Assembly: GCA_016933965.1 (NCBI GenBank) | Contig: JAFGTS010000023.1 | Span: 1 to 64,000 of the forward strand | Direction of reading: 5' to 3' | From: Deltaproteobacteria bacterium | GTDB lineage: Bacteria; Desulfobacterota; Syntrophia; Syntrophales; UBA2210 | DNA length: 64,000 nt | Shown here: piece by piece, positions 51,740 to 60,102 of the stretch | Position numbering within the stretch: the first letter of the stretch is position 1 | Layout: every line of letters starts with the position of its first letter | Position numbers and translations under genes: made by a program | Notes under the pieces: generated by a model | Databases searched by the model: none | Told to the model about the DNA's origin: nothing | The model's input: the letters and a program-made list of their open reading frames with translations, nothing else

Positions 51740-52885
51740 TCACGGGCTTTCCCGGTCGACCCCGGCAAGAACTGATTCACCGAGCTTCCGCCCTTTTGTT
51801 TCCGCCGCCCGCCCTGCGACAGCGAGAAGGGCGTTAAGGTCCTCCGCCATGTCCCGCAGTTCCGCGCTGTCCGAACGGGGAAACTCGTTCCTGAATGCTG
51901 CTATCCGTTCCTGGAACGTCCGGGCCGCCGTCCTGAAGAAAAGCGTGAGTGAGAGCCGTTCTCCGGCGTTCCTCCACCCGTCGAGCAGCCGCGCTGCCTC
52001 CCGCGCGAGGATCCTGAGGGAATCAATGTAATATCGCAATTCGCCGAGCGGTCCCTTCGCCCTGTCCATATCCGCCGCCTCTATTGCCAATACCCCCGCG
52101 AGGAGTTTCAATTGGTATTCCATGGCGCCCAGGACCGGCCCCATGGTGAGAATGTCTTCATACTCCCTGAGAGGAACGACCATGTCCTCGTAGGCGGTAC
52201 CTGCAGGTCCCAGGACGGCGTCGGCGGTAACCGGGCAGTCATCGAGTATGATACCGCCGTGTGGTGACGGGCGCAGGAAGGGTAGATCAAGAGGGGGTGT
52301 CGGCGAGAGTCCCGGTGTTTCCCGGGGAACGAGGAATGCCGTGCATCGGTTTTTTCCGCCCTCCACGGCTGTGACGGCGATGATGATGAAAAGATCGGCG
52401 ATGGGCCCGTTCGTCAGGTAGGTTTTCTCACCGGTTATTACGAAGCCTTCTTTATGCCGTCGAGCCTTCGTTTTCAGATGTTTCGGGTGTGCGCCGGTTC
52501 CCGGTTCCGAGACCGCCAGACAGGCCGTGGCGCCGCCCCGGGCGAGGCCGGGGAGTAGCAGTTCCTTCTTCCCCTCGTCGGCAACGCGGGCGATGATGCT
52601 CCCCGCCGTTATCTGATGTATCAGCCAGGATACGGCGATCCCGAGATTGTGTCCCTCCCGGACCAGGGCTTCCCCGGCACGCGAAACAGCCTGCAAGGAA
52701 CCTCCCATGCCCCCGAATCGCTCCGGGACCGAGAGACCGAGAAGACCCTCTTCGCCCATCGCCTTCCAGACAGAGAAGGGGAACTCCACACTCCCGCGGA
52801 GGTCCCTGTCGGCGATGTACGCGGCGGCGAACCGTGAAAACATCTTCTCCATATCGTGAGACCGGTCGCTGGGCCTGTCGTTCAT
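51740..52885 (-). CDS. divergent acyl-CoA dehydrogenase-family protein
   Basis: A 381-residue flavoprotein of the acyl-CoA dehydrogenase fold. LGLSVPERFGGMGGSL (about 47-62) and ACLAVSEPGTGAHPKHLKTKA (about 122-142) bind FAD, and GEKTYLTNGPIADLFIII is typical. The C-terminal half lacks the usual QIFGGxGY and YEG(T/S) segments that supply the catalytic Glu, so its reaction may differ. I chose the ATG at 52885, which has GGAGGG three bases upstream. It is divergent from the FGGY kinase gene. Confidence 0.82.
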   Translation of the reverse strand: MNDRPSDRSHDMEKMFSRFAAAYIADRDLRGSVEFPFSVWKAMGEEGLLGLSVPERFGGMGGSLQAVSRAGEALVREGHNLGIAVSWLIHQITAGSIIARVADEGKKELLLPGLARGGATACLAVSEPGTGAHPKHLKTKARRHKEGFVITGEKTYLTNGPIADLFIIIAVTAVEGGKNRCTAFLVPRETPGLSPTPPLDLPFLRPSPHGGIILDDCPVTADAVLGPAGTAYEDMVVPLREYEDILTMGPVLGAMEYQLKLLAGVLAIEAADMDRAKGPLGELRYYIDSLRILAREAARLLDGWRNAGERLSLTLFFRTAARTFQERIAAFRNEFPRSDSAELRDMAEDLNALLAVAGRAAETKGRKLGESVLAGVDRESP

Positions 52886-53059
52886 CGTCCCTCCTTGTGT
52901 CATTCAGTTCCAGTGAATGGTCCGACGACCGCTATGTGCCACAGTTGTTCCCGTTTGTCAAAGCCTGTCGATCGCGATTTCCCATGAGTCGTTTCATCGT
53001 TGCATGACGGGGCGATGAGTGGTACTCTCTTCGGCACACGCATAAAAGGAGGAAATACC

Positions 53060-54580
53060 ATGAACGTGACGGGAAGGGGCACCGGTTCGTGTATCGCCGT
53101 CCTTGATGTGGGAAAGACCAATCAGAAACTGCTGATCTATGACGATTCGCTTACTGTTATCGACTCAAGCTACGAAACCTTTCAGGATCATGATGTTGAC
53201 GGCATCCAGTGCGAGGGTGTGACCGCCATTGCCGACTGGTTTCAGGAAACCCTCGGCGTGATGGGCCGGCGGCATGACATCGGGGCGATATCGGTCACGT
53301 CGCACGGAGGAGCATTCGTGTGTCTTGATGAAGAGGGTAACATAACACTGCCGGTCGTGTCATATACCTACGATCCCGGTGAAGAGTTCCACAGGAGGTT
53401 TTTGCACGTCTGCGGAGACGCCCGCACACTGCAACGCGAGACGGCGACGCCCGATTATCCCGGACTAGGCTGCCTCGGAAAGGGGATATACTTCGCTAAG
53501 GAGCATTTCAAGGAAGAATTTCAAAAGACCAGAGCCATCCTGAACCTGCCCCAGTATTTCGGCTATGTGCTGACGGGGGAAAAGGCCGTTGAACATACCT
53601 ATCTGGGATGTACCACCTTCCTCTGGAATTTCGATGCCATGGAGTGGTCTCCCGTGGTTGATGCCCTGGGGATCAGGGATGTCCTGCCCGCGAGGATCGC
53701 GCGTCCCTGGGATGTGCTGGGAAGGCTGAGCCCCGCCGTGGCCCGGAAAACGGGTCTCAGCGAGAATGTCCGGGTGACCGTGGGAATTCACGATTCAAAC
53801 TCGGCGCTCCTACCCTATCTGATCACCAAGAAGGATCGTCCCTTTGTTCTCAATTCAACGGGGACCTTCTGCGTCGAGATGCATCCGGCGGAGCGGGTGT
53901 ACTTCAGCGATGAAGAACTAGGGAAATTTGTCTTTTACAATCTGGATGCCTTCTCACATCCCGTCAAGACGGCCCTCTTTCTGGGCGGCATGGAATTCGA
54001 CATTTATACGGGGATCCTGGCCGGCGTTCATGGCGGCACGCCCTTCCCGGCTTTCCGTGAGGACCTCTACCGCGGTGTTCTGTCGGACCGGAAGCTCTTT
54101 ATCATTCCCGGCGGGGTGACGGGGGGCGGCATGTTCCCTGACTCGGAGGCCCGCATCATCGAGAACGACATCGTCCATACCTTTGACGAGGTGATCGCGG
54201 GCGTGAAACAGCCGGCCTTCTTCGGGGATTTCGAACAGGCCTACGCGGTTCTCAACATTTCGATCGCTATTGAGACGCAGGTCGCCATGGAGCGGGTGGG
54301 ACTGACGGAGGGGATGGAGATCTTCATCGAAGGAGGGTTCAGAAAGAACGATTCCTATCTGGCGCTGCTCTCGGCCATGAATCCCCGGTCGAGATTGTTT
54401 CTGACGAACCTTGACGAGGCGACGTCCTTCGGCGCCGCGATCCTGGGCAAATGCGCCCTGGAGAACACGTCGCCCGATGCCCTGGGCCACCTCTTTGAAA
54501 TAGAGACCCAGGAAATCGCGTGGCGGGAACTTCCGGAGATCGATGCCTATCGGGAGGCCTTTCTCGGTTTTACCGGGTAG
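53060..54580 (+). CDS. FGGY-family carbohydrate kinase
   Basis: A 506-residue sugar kinase that transfers phosphate from ATP to a sugar, polyol or sugar acid. The N-terminal VLDVGKTNQKLLIYD (about 15-29) is the phosphate-1 motif. The catalytic base is Asp245 in VGIHDSNSALLPY, and GGFRKNDSYLALLSA (about 423-437) is the adenosine motif. The active-site loop is closer to rhamnulokinase and fuculokinase than to glycerol kinase, but substrate specificity cannot be read from it. AAAGGAGG precedes the ATG at 53060. It heads a likely unit with a RuBisCO-like protein and a phosphatase-family protein. Confidence 0.88.
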   Translation: MNVTGRGTGSCIAVLDVGKTNQKLLIYDDSLTVIDSSYETFQDHDVDGIQCEGVTAIADWFQETLGVMGRRHDIGAISVTSHGGAFVCLDEEGNITLPVVSYTYDPGEEFHRRFLHVCGDARTLQRETATPDYPGLGCLGKGIYFAKEHFKEEFQKTRAILNLPQYFGYVLTGEKAVEHTYLGCTTFLWNFDAMEWSPVVDALGIRDVLPARIARPWDVLGRLSPAVARKTGLSENVRVTVGIHDSNSALLPYLITKKDRPFVLNSTGTFCVEMHPAERVYFSDEELGKFVFYNLDAFSHPVKTALFLGGMEFDIYTGILAGVHGGTPFPAFREDLYRGVLSDRKLFIIPGGVTGGGMFPDSEARIIENDIVHTFDEVIAGVKQPAFFGDFEQAYAVLNISIAIETQVAMERVGLTEGMEIFIEGGFRKNDSYLALLSAMNPRSRLFLTNLDEATSFGAAILGKCALENTSPDALGHLFEIETQEIAWRELPEIDAYREAFLGFTG

Positions 54581-54583
54581 CTG

Positions 54584-54611
54584 ATGGATCGTGATTCGTG
54601 ATCCGGGATTT
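54584..54611 (-). repeat. 7-bp tandem repeat, four units
   Basis: On the minus strand the units are AAATCCC, GGATCAC, GAATCAC and GATCCAT, the same 7-base family as 7150-7205, including an identical AAATCCC unit followed by GGATC. It lies directly after the FGGY kinase gene stop. Confidence 0.7.
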
Positions 54612-54750
54612 GAAAGTAACAGATCCGCATTTTCTCAGGTGTTGAAGCCGAACTGTTAAGCCTGTCAGAAAAGTTCGGGGCAGGCGTAACAGAGATTTAT
54701 AAGAAGAGACCGAAAAGATAGAACAAAAACAGGAATAAAGGAGGACATCA

Positions 54751-56064
54751 ATGATAGGGGATTATGAAAGCGAGCCGCGGGCCCTTCCCGAAGGCATCGA
54801 CATGGAGAACCACGTCATCGCCACCTACTACTCGGCGTGGCCGGCAGACTGGAACCTTGACCAGATGGCACCCATACTGTCAATCGAGCAGTCCACGGGG
54901 ACCTTTGAACCGATGCCCGGTGAGACGCCGGAGCTGCGAAGAAATCACCTGGCCAAGGTGATTGGCGTCTATGAGGCTCCCTATTACGAGCACAGCATAG
55001 AACCGGAAATTACCGAACGGCAGTACATAATCCAGATAGCCTTTCCGGCGGTCAACATCGAGAATCAGCTTCCCATGCTGATGACGACCTGCGTGGGGAA
55101 CATCAGTCTCGCGAAAAAACTGAAGCTGCTGGAACTGAGAATACCAAAGGTCATCCTTGACGGATACCAGGGACCGAAATTCGGCATAGAGGGCGTGTAC
55201 GAACTTCTGAACGTCGAGCTCGGCTCCAGGCCCCTGCTGAACAACATGATAAAGCCCTGCACGGGATATTCCGTGGAGGTCGGTGCGGAACTGTTCTACC
55301 AGGCGGCCCTGGGCGGCGCCGATGTCATCAAGGATGACGAGCTGATCGCGGACATGGCGTTCAATCATGCCGTCGACCGGGTCACGGCATACATGGAAAA
55401 GGAACGGAAGGTCTTCGAGGAAACGGGCGAGCACACGCTCTATGCCGTCAATGTGACGGGGCGGCTTCCGCACATGCTGGAAACGGCAAAGCGCGTCATC
55501 GAGGCCGGCGGGAACTGTCTCATGGTGAATTACATTGCCGTGGGGCCGGAAGCGATGCGGGCGCTGGCGGAAGATCCCGACATCAACGTTCCCATCCTGG
55601 CCCACCAGGATGTGGCGGGCGCCTACTTCATGTCGCCCTTTAACGGGGTTTCTTCGCCGATCATGATGGGAAAGATACCGCGCCTCGCCGGGGCGGATAT
55701 CATCGCCTTTCCCTTTGCTCTCGGCGGCAAGGCGACCTACCTTCACGAACGCTATTCGACGGTCGCGCGCTGTCTCACCTATCCCTTCGGCGCCCTCAAG
55801 CCGACCATGCCCATGCCCGGCGGCGGCCTGACCCCGGCAAACGTGCCCGAAGCGGTGCGGGAGCACGGGATCAATTTCATTATCGGGGCCGGCGGGGGTA
55901 TTCACGGTCATCCGCAGGGACCGGTCGCGGGCGCGCGGGCCTTCCGGCAGGCGATCGACGCCGTCATGAAGGGGATCCCTGTTGAGGAATATGCGAGTGA
56001 TCATGAAGAATTGTCCGTCGCCCTGGGGAAGTGGCCGAAGTTCACCATTTTCAAAACGGAGTAA
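54751..56064 (+). CDS. RuBisCO-like protein (form IV type)
   Basis: A 437-residue member of the RuBisCO large-chain superfamily. Metal and carbamate residues are kept: KDDE with Lys194, Asp196 and Glu197; Lys168 of the IIKPKLG region; Glu46 in EQSTGTF; His285; and GGG in GAGGGIHG. Several residues needed for carboxylation are changed: the second Lys of that region is Cys170, Arg295 is Gln, and His327 is Ser by my alignment. GK308 in MMGKIPRLAGAD resembles the loop of the MtnW/enolase group. It is probably an enolase or decarboxylase for a phosphorylated sugar or sugar acid. AAAGGAGG precedes the ATG. Confidence 0.9.
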   Translation: MIGDYESEPRALPEGIDMENHVIATYYSAWPADWNLDQMAPILSIEQSTGTFEPMPGETPELRRNHLAKVIGVYEAPYYEHSIEPEITERQYIIQIAFPAVNIENQLPMLMTTCVGNISLAKKLKLLELRIPKVILDGYQGPKFGIEGVYELLNVELGSRPLLNNMIKPCTGYSVEVGAELFYQAALGGADVIKDDELIADMAFNHAVDRVTAYMEKERKVFEETGEHTLYAVNVTGRLPHMLETAKRVIEAGGNCLMVNYIAVGPEAMRALAEDPDINVPILAHQDVAGAYFMSPFNGVSSPIMMGKIPRLAGADIIAFPFALGGKATYLHERYSTVARCLTYPFGALKPTMPMPGGGLTPANVPEAVREHGINFIIGAGGGIHGHPQGPVAGARAFRQAIDAVMKGIPVEEYASDHEELSVALGKWPKFTIFKTE

Positions 56065-56139
56065 GGTGAAGGATCACGTTGATCGAACAAACCGAGCGCC
56101 GCGTTTCGGTACGGGCGGCGAGTGCAGTGGAGGAAGCGG

Positions 56140-56859
56140 GTGAGCACGGTTCATTTTGTCCGTCACGGCCAGGGAACGCTTGACGGGGGCCGGTACGACC
56201 GCCTGTCGGAGCTTGGGGCCCGACAGGCGGAAATGCTGGGAAAATTCTGGGCGGCGCGGAAGGTGCCGCTTGATCATGTCTATTCGGGTACCCAGGATCG
56301 GCACCGCCAGACGGCATCGATCGTGGCGGACCATTATCGCAGGGCCGGGCTGGTGTTTCCTCCGGTCATGTCCGATGAGCGGTTCAATGAGATCGATTCC
56401 CTCAATATCCTGGAAGAACTCATACCGCTCCTCGCGAAGGAAAACGGGCGTTTCACCGAGCTGATGGAACGGACCAGGAAGGCCCTGCAGGTGAACGCCG
56501 CCGATAAGATACTCCTCTTCGACCGGCTGATGAAAATGGTCATGAACGCCTGGATGGAGGGAACCTGTGCCTCTTACGGGGGCATGTCCTGGGAAGAATA
56601 TCGCTCGCGGGTGCTCGATACGCACCGGGACCTGGTACGCTGCGGTGATGGATCGCGCGTTGCCGTCTTCACATCGGGCAACCCCATCGGCATCTATATC
56701 GGAAAGGCCCTCGAGCTGACCGACGCGAAGATGCTCCAGGTGGTCCATACCCTTTTCAATACGAACGTCACGTCCTTTGTTCTTCGGGATTCAACCGTCA
56801 CCCTCACGACCATGAATGACGTCTCCCACCTCGACAAGGAATTGGTCACCCAGAAATAG
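56140..56859 (+). CDS. histidine phosphatase superfamily protein with altered second His
   Basis: A 239-residue protein of the phosphoglycerate-mutase-like fold. FVRHGQGTL (Arg8, His9) holds the phosphorylated His, and SGTQDRHRQTASIV matches the second Arg region. The usual late His (in SHG or THG) is replaced by VFTSGN with Ser179-Gly180, so full phosphatase activity is uncertain, or the role is filled by another residue. A GTG start at 56140 follows GGAGG at 56129-56133. It is 75 bases after the RuBisCO-like gene and may be in the same transcript. Confidence 0.82.
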   Translation: MSTVHFVRHGQGTLDGGRYDRLSELGARQAEMLGKFWAARKVPLDHVYSGTQDRHRQTASIVADHYRRAGLVFPPVMSDERFNEIDSLNILEELIPLLAKENGRFTELMERTRKALQVNAADKILLFDRLMKMVMNAWMEGTCASYGGMSWEEYRSRVLDTHRDLVRCGDGSRVAVFTSGNPIGIYIGKALELTDAKMLQVVHTLFNTNVTSFVLRDSTVTLTTMNDVSHLDKELVTQK

Positions 56860-56976
56860 GGACGGTCCGGCCGCCCGTCAGGGTGTGCAGCGGCGCGATG
56901 CTTCCTCGGAAATGGTCATTGAAGATGCTTCACAAATCGAGTATGAAGATCAAAATCACTTTCACGGGGGCCGGTC

Positions 56977-59895
56977 ATGACGGAGACACAGGGGTTCGAA
57001 CTTCTCAAGGAACGTGATATTCCCGAGATCGGGACACGGGCACGCCATTACCGGCATACGAAGACCGGCGCCGAGGTGTTGTCCCTGGAGAACGATGACG
57101 AAAACAAGGTCTTCGGCATCACCTTCAGGACTCCTCCGTCCGATTCAACGGGCGTGGCCCACATCCTTGAACATTCCGTCCTGTGCGGTTCCCGGAAATA
57201 TCCCGTCAAGGAACCATTCGTTGAGATCCTGAAAGGTTCCCTTCAAACCTTTCTGAATGCCTTCACGTATCCGGACAAGACCTGTTACCCCGTGGCCAGT
57301 CAGAACATCCGGGACTTTTACAACCTGATCGACGTCTATCTCGACGCCGTGTTCTACCCCCGCATCGAGCCCCATGTGTTCAAGCAGGAAGGCTGGCACT
57401 ATGATCTGGAAGAAAAAGACCTGCCGCTTCAATTCAAAGGGGTGGTGTTCAATGAGATGAAAGGCGCGTATTCTTCGCCGGAACGGTTGCTGGGAGAGTA
57501 TTCCCAGCAGTCCCTCTTTCCCGATACCCCCTACGGACTGGATTCAGGTGGCGATCCCTCACGAATTCCCGAACTTACCTTTGATGCCTTTCAGGACTTT
57601 CACCGGCGGTTCTATCACCCGTCGAACGCCCTGATCTTTTTTCATGGTGATGACGATCCCGAAGAACGCCTGCGACTGGTGAATAAATACCTGAAGGATT
57701 TTGAAAAGAGCGAGACGGATTCATCGATCGCCGTTCAACGTGACTTCGGTGCACCACGGAAAATGGAGCGCTCCTATGCATCGGGACCGGATGAGACCGG
57801 AAGGAATCGGGGCATGGTGACCGTCAACTGGCTGCTGACGGAAACGCCGGACCTGGAAATGAACATGGCCCTTCATATCCTCTCGTACATCCTTCTGGGG
57901 ACCCCCGGTTCACCCCTGCGCAAGGCGCTGATCGACTCAGGCCTGGGTGAGGACCTTGCCGGAGGCGGCCTTGAGGATGAGTTGCAGCAGCTCTATTTTT
58001 CGATCGGACTGAAGGGGATCGACCCCGGCAGGGCCATCGAGGTCGAGAAGCTCATTCTCGATACGTTGGCGTCCCTGGTTCGGAACGGGATCGAACCGGA
58101 TGCGGTTGAAGCCGCCATCAATACGACGGAATTCACCCTGCGCGAGAACAATACGGGAAGCCATCCCCGCGGCCTCATCCTGATGCTCAGGTCGCTGACG
58201 ACCTGGCTTCACGGGGCCGACCCGATCGCGCCCCTGGCCTTTGAGACGCCCCTTGAAGCGATCAAAAACGGGATTTCGAGGGAACGGGGGTTCTTTGAGC
58301 GTATCCTGTCCCGCTGGTTCATTGATAACAACCATCGGACCACGGTTATCCTGCGGCCCGATCCCGATCTGGAAGAACGGGAGAGCCGGCGCGAACGGGA
58401 GGTGCTGGCGGGAGCGAAGGAGCGATTATCAGCGGTCGACGTTGACAGGCTCGTAAAGGACACGAAGGAGCTGAAGAACATCCAGGCCACGCCGGACACA
58501 CCGGAAGCGTTGTCCACCATTCCCATGCTGCGCCTTTCGGACCTGGAGCTGAGGAACAAGGTAATACCACTGGAAATATCCGACCGGCAAGGCATTCCTC
58601 TTCTGTACCATGATCTTTCCACCGGCGGGATCCTCTATCTCGATATTGGATTTTCGCTCCGCGCGCTGCCGGAAGCATACCTGCCCTTCGTTCCCCTTTT
58701 CAGCAGGGCCTTGTTCGAGATGGGGACCGAGAAGGAGGATTTTGTGCAGCTTTCCCGGCGGATCGATCGAAAGACCGGCGGCATCTACGCATCGTCACTT
58801 ACCTCGCCGGTTCGAAATTCACCGGAAACGGAGTCCCGCCTGTTCATCAGGGGAAAAGCCGTATGTGAGCGTGTCGACGATATGCTCGATATTGTCAGGG
58901 ATGTTCTTTTTTCGATCAAACTGGATGACCGGGACCGGTTCAGGCAGATGGTGCTCGAAGAAAAGGCCCGCCAGGAACATGCCGTCGTCCCGGCGGGTCA
59001 TCAGTTCGTGGGGATACGGCTGCACTCGCACTTCGGAACGGCCGGATGGGTGGGGGAGCAGATGGCCGGGATCAGCTATCTCTCCTTTCTCCGTGATCTT
59101 GCCGGGCGTGTTGAGACGGACTGGCCTTCAATCCTGGCCGTGCTCACCGATATGCTTCACCTCAGCGTGAACCGGGCAGGCATGATAGTGAACGCGACCG
59201 TTGACGGTAAGGAGTGGACCCGCCTGGAGCCGTCACTGGCCCGTTTCATGAAAGATATGCCGGACAGGGACCTTCCGGCGGCGTCCTGGGTCCCGCAACC
59301 CCCCGATCCCTTCGAGGCGATGGTCGTCCCCTCGCAGATCAACTATGTAGGAAAAGGATACAATCTCTATTCCCTCGGGTACAAGTATCACGGGTCCGTG
59401 GGCGTCATCACCCGGTATCTGAGAAATTCCTGGCTCTGGGACATGGTGCGCGTTCAGGGAGGGGCCTATGGCGCTTTCTGTACCTTCGACCGGCTCTCCG
59501 GCGACCTTCTGTTCCTTTCCTACCGGGACCCGAACGTGAAAAAGACCATTGATGCCTTTGATGGGGCTGCCGGATATCTGCGGGACCTGCACCTGTCCGA
59601 CGGAGAGTTGACAAAAGGCATCATCGGGACCATCGGTAATATCGATACCTACTTGTTTCCCGATGCGAAAGGATACACGTCGATGGTGCGCCACCTGGTA
59701 GGAAGTACCGAGGAAGAGCGCCAGCGGACGCGGGAAGAGGTGCTCTCCACCACTGCGTCCGATTTCAGGACCTTTGCCGACGTTCTTGAGCAGGTGGCAG
59801 CGGCGGGGCTCGTCAAGGTCCTCGGTTCAAAGGAAGCCCTGCAGAAAGGGGCGGAGGAAAGCGGGATCCCCTTTCATATAATCTCAGTTCTGTGA
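56977..59895 (+). CDS. M16 metalloprotease, presequence-protease (PreP/Cym1) type
   Basis: A 972-residue zinc protease of the M16C group. The inverted zinc motif HILEH has His62, Glu65 and His66, and Glu160 in NEMKGAYSSPE is the third ligand. The two halves close over a peptide. PreP-type enzymes degrade peptides of up to about 65 residues. No signal peptide, so it is cytosolic. It has its own start with a GGGGG-type site and no tight link to its neighbours. The size is normal for the group. Confidence 0.93.
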   Translation: MTETQGFELLKERDIPEIGTRARHYRHTKTGAEVLSLENDDENKVFGITFRTPPSDSTGVAHILEHSVLCGSRKYPVKEPFVEILKGSLQTFLNAFTYPDKTCYPVASQNIRDFYNLIDVYLDAVFYPRIEPHVFKQEGWHYDLEEKDLPLQFKGVVFNEMKGAYSSPERLLGEYSQQSLFPDTPYGLDSGGDPSRIPELTFDAFQDFHRRFYHPSNALIFFHGDDDPEERLRLVNKYLKDFEKSETDSSIAVQRDFGAPRKMERSYASGPDETGRNRGMVTVNWLLTETPDLEMNMALHILSYILLGTPGSPLRKALIDSGLGEDLAGGGLEDELQQLYFSIGLKGIDPGRAIEVEKLILDTLASLVRNGIEPDAVEAAINTTEFTLRENNTGSHPRGLILMLRSLTTWLHGADPIAPLAFETPLEAIKNGISRERGFFERILSRWFIDNNHRTTVILRPDPDLEERESRREREVLAGAKERLSAVDVDRLVKDTKELKNIQATPDTPEALSTIPMLRLSDLELRNKVIPLEISDRQGIPLLYHDLSTGGILYLDIGFSLRALPEAYLPFVPLFSRALFEMGTEKEDFVQLSRRIDRKTGGIYASSLTSPVRNSPETESRLFIRGKAVCERVDDMLDIVRDVLFSIKLDDRDRFRQMVLEEKARQEHAVVPAGHQFVGIRLHSHFGTAGWVGEQMAGISYLSFLRDLAGRVETDWPSILAVLTDMLHLSVNRAGMIVNATVDGKEWTRLEPSLARFMKDMPDRDLPAASWVPQPPDPFEAMVVPSQINYVGKGYNLYSLGYKYHGSVGVITRYLRNSWLWDMVRVQGGAYGAFCTFDRLSGDLLFLSYRDPNVKKTIDAFDGAAGYLRDLHLSDGELTKGIIGTIGNIDTYLFPDAKGYTSMVRHLVGSTEEERQRTREEVLSTTASDFRTFADVLEQVAAAGLVKVLGSKEALQKGAEESGIPFHIISVL

Positions 59896-60102
59896 TCCGA
59901 CGGTTCCCGTCCTCGCGCACTGCTTCCGGCGAAACGGGACCCAGCATCCAATGAGTTTCCCCTTGTAAAAGCAGTGAAAATCAGGTAACGGGCAGTTCGG
60001 GCTCACGATTACGGGAACATCACCGGTGTTGTGTTACCATGCGGAGCAGAGGCGATCCGGAAGGAAGAACAGCGCAGTCCGTGGTGATCATAATATATTG
60101 AT

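Noticed and set aside
54880-56004. Leftward frame opposite the RuBisCO-like gene
   Set aside because: The RuBisCO-like reading has conserved catalytic residues and a strong ribosome-binding site; this one has neither.
54751-56064. True CO2-fixing RuBisCO
   Set aside because: Key residues for carboxylation are replaced and no phosphoribulokinase is nearby.
53060-56064. Methionine salvage (MtnW-type) locus
   Set aside because: No mtnA, mtnB, mtnK, mtnX or mtnD gene is present; the neighbours are an FGGY kinase and a histidine-phosphatase-like gene.
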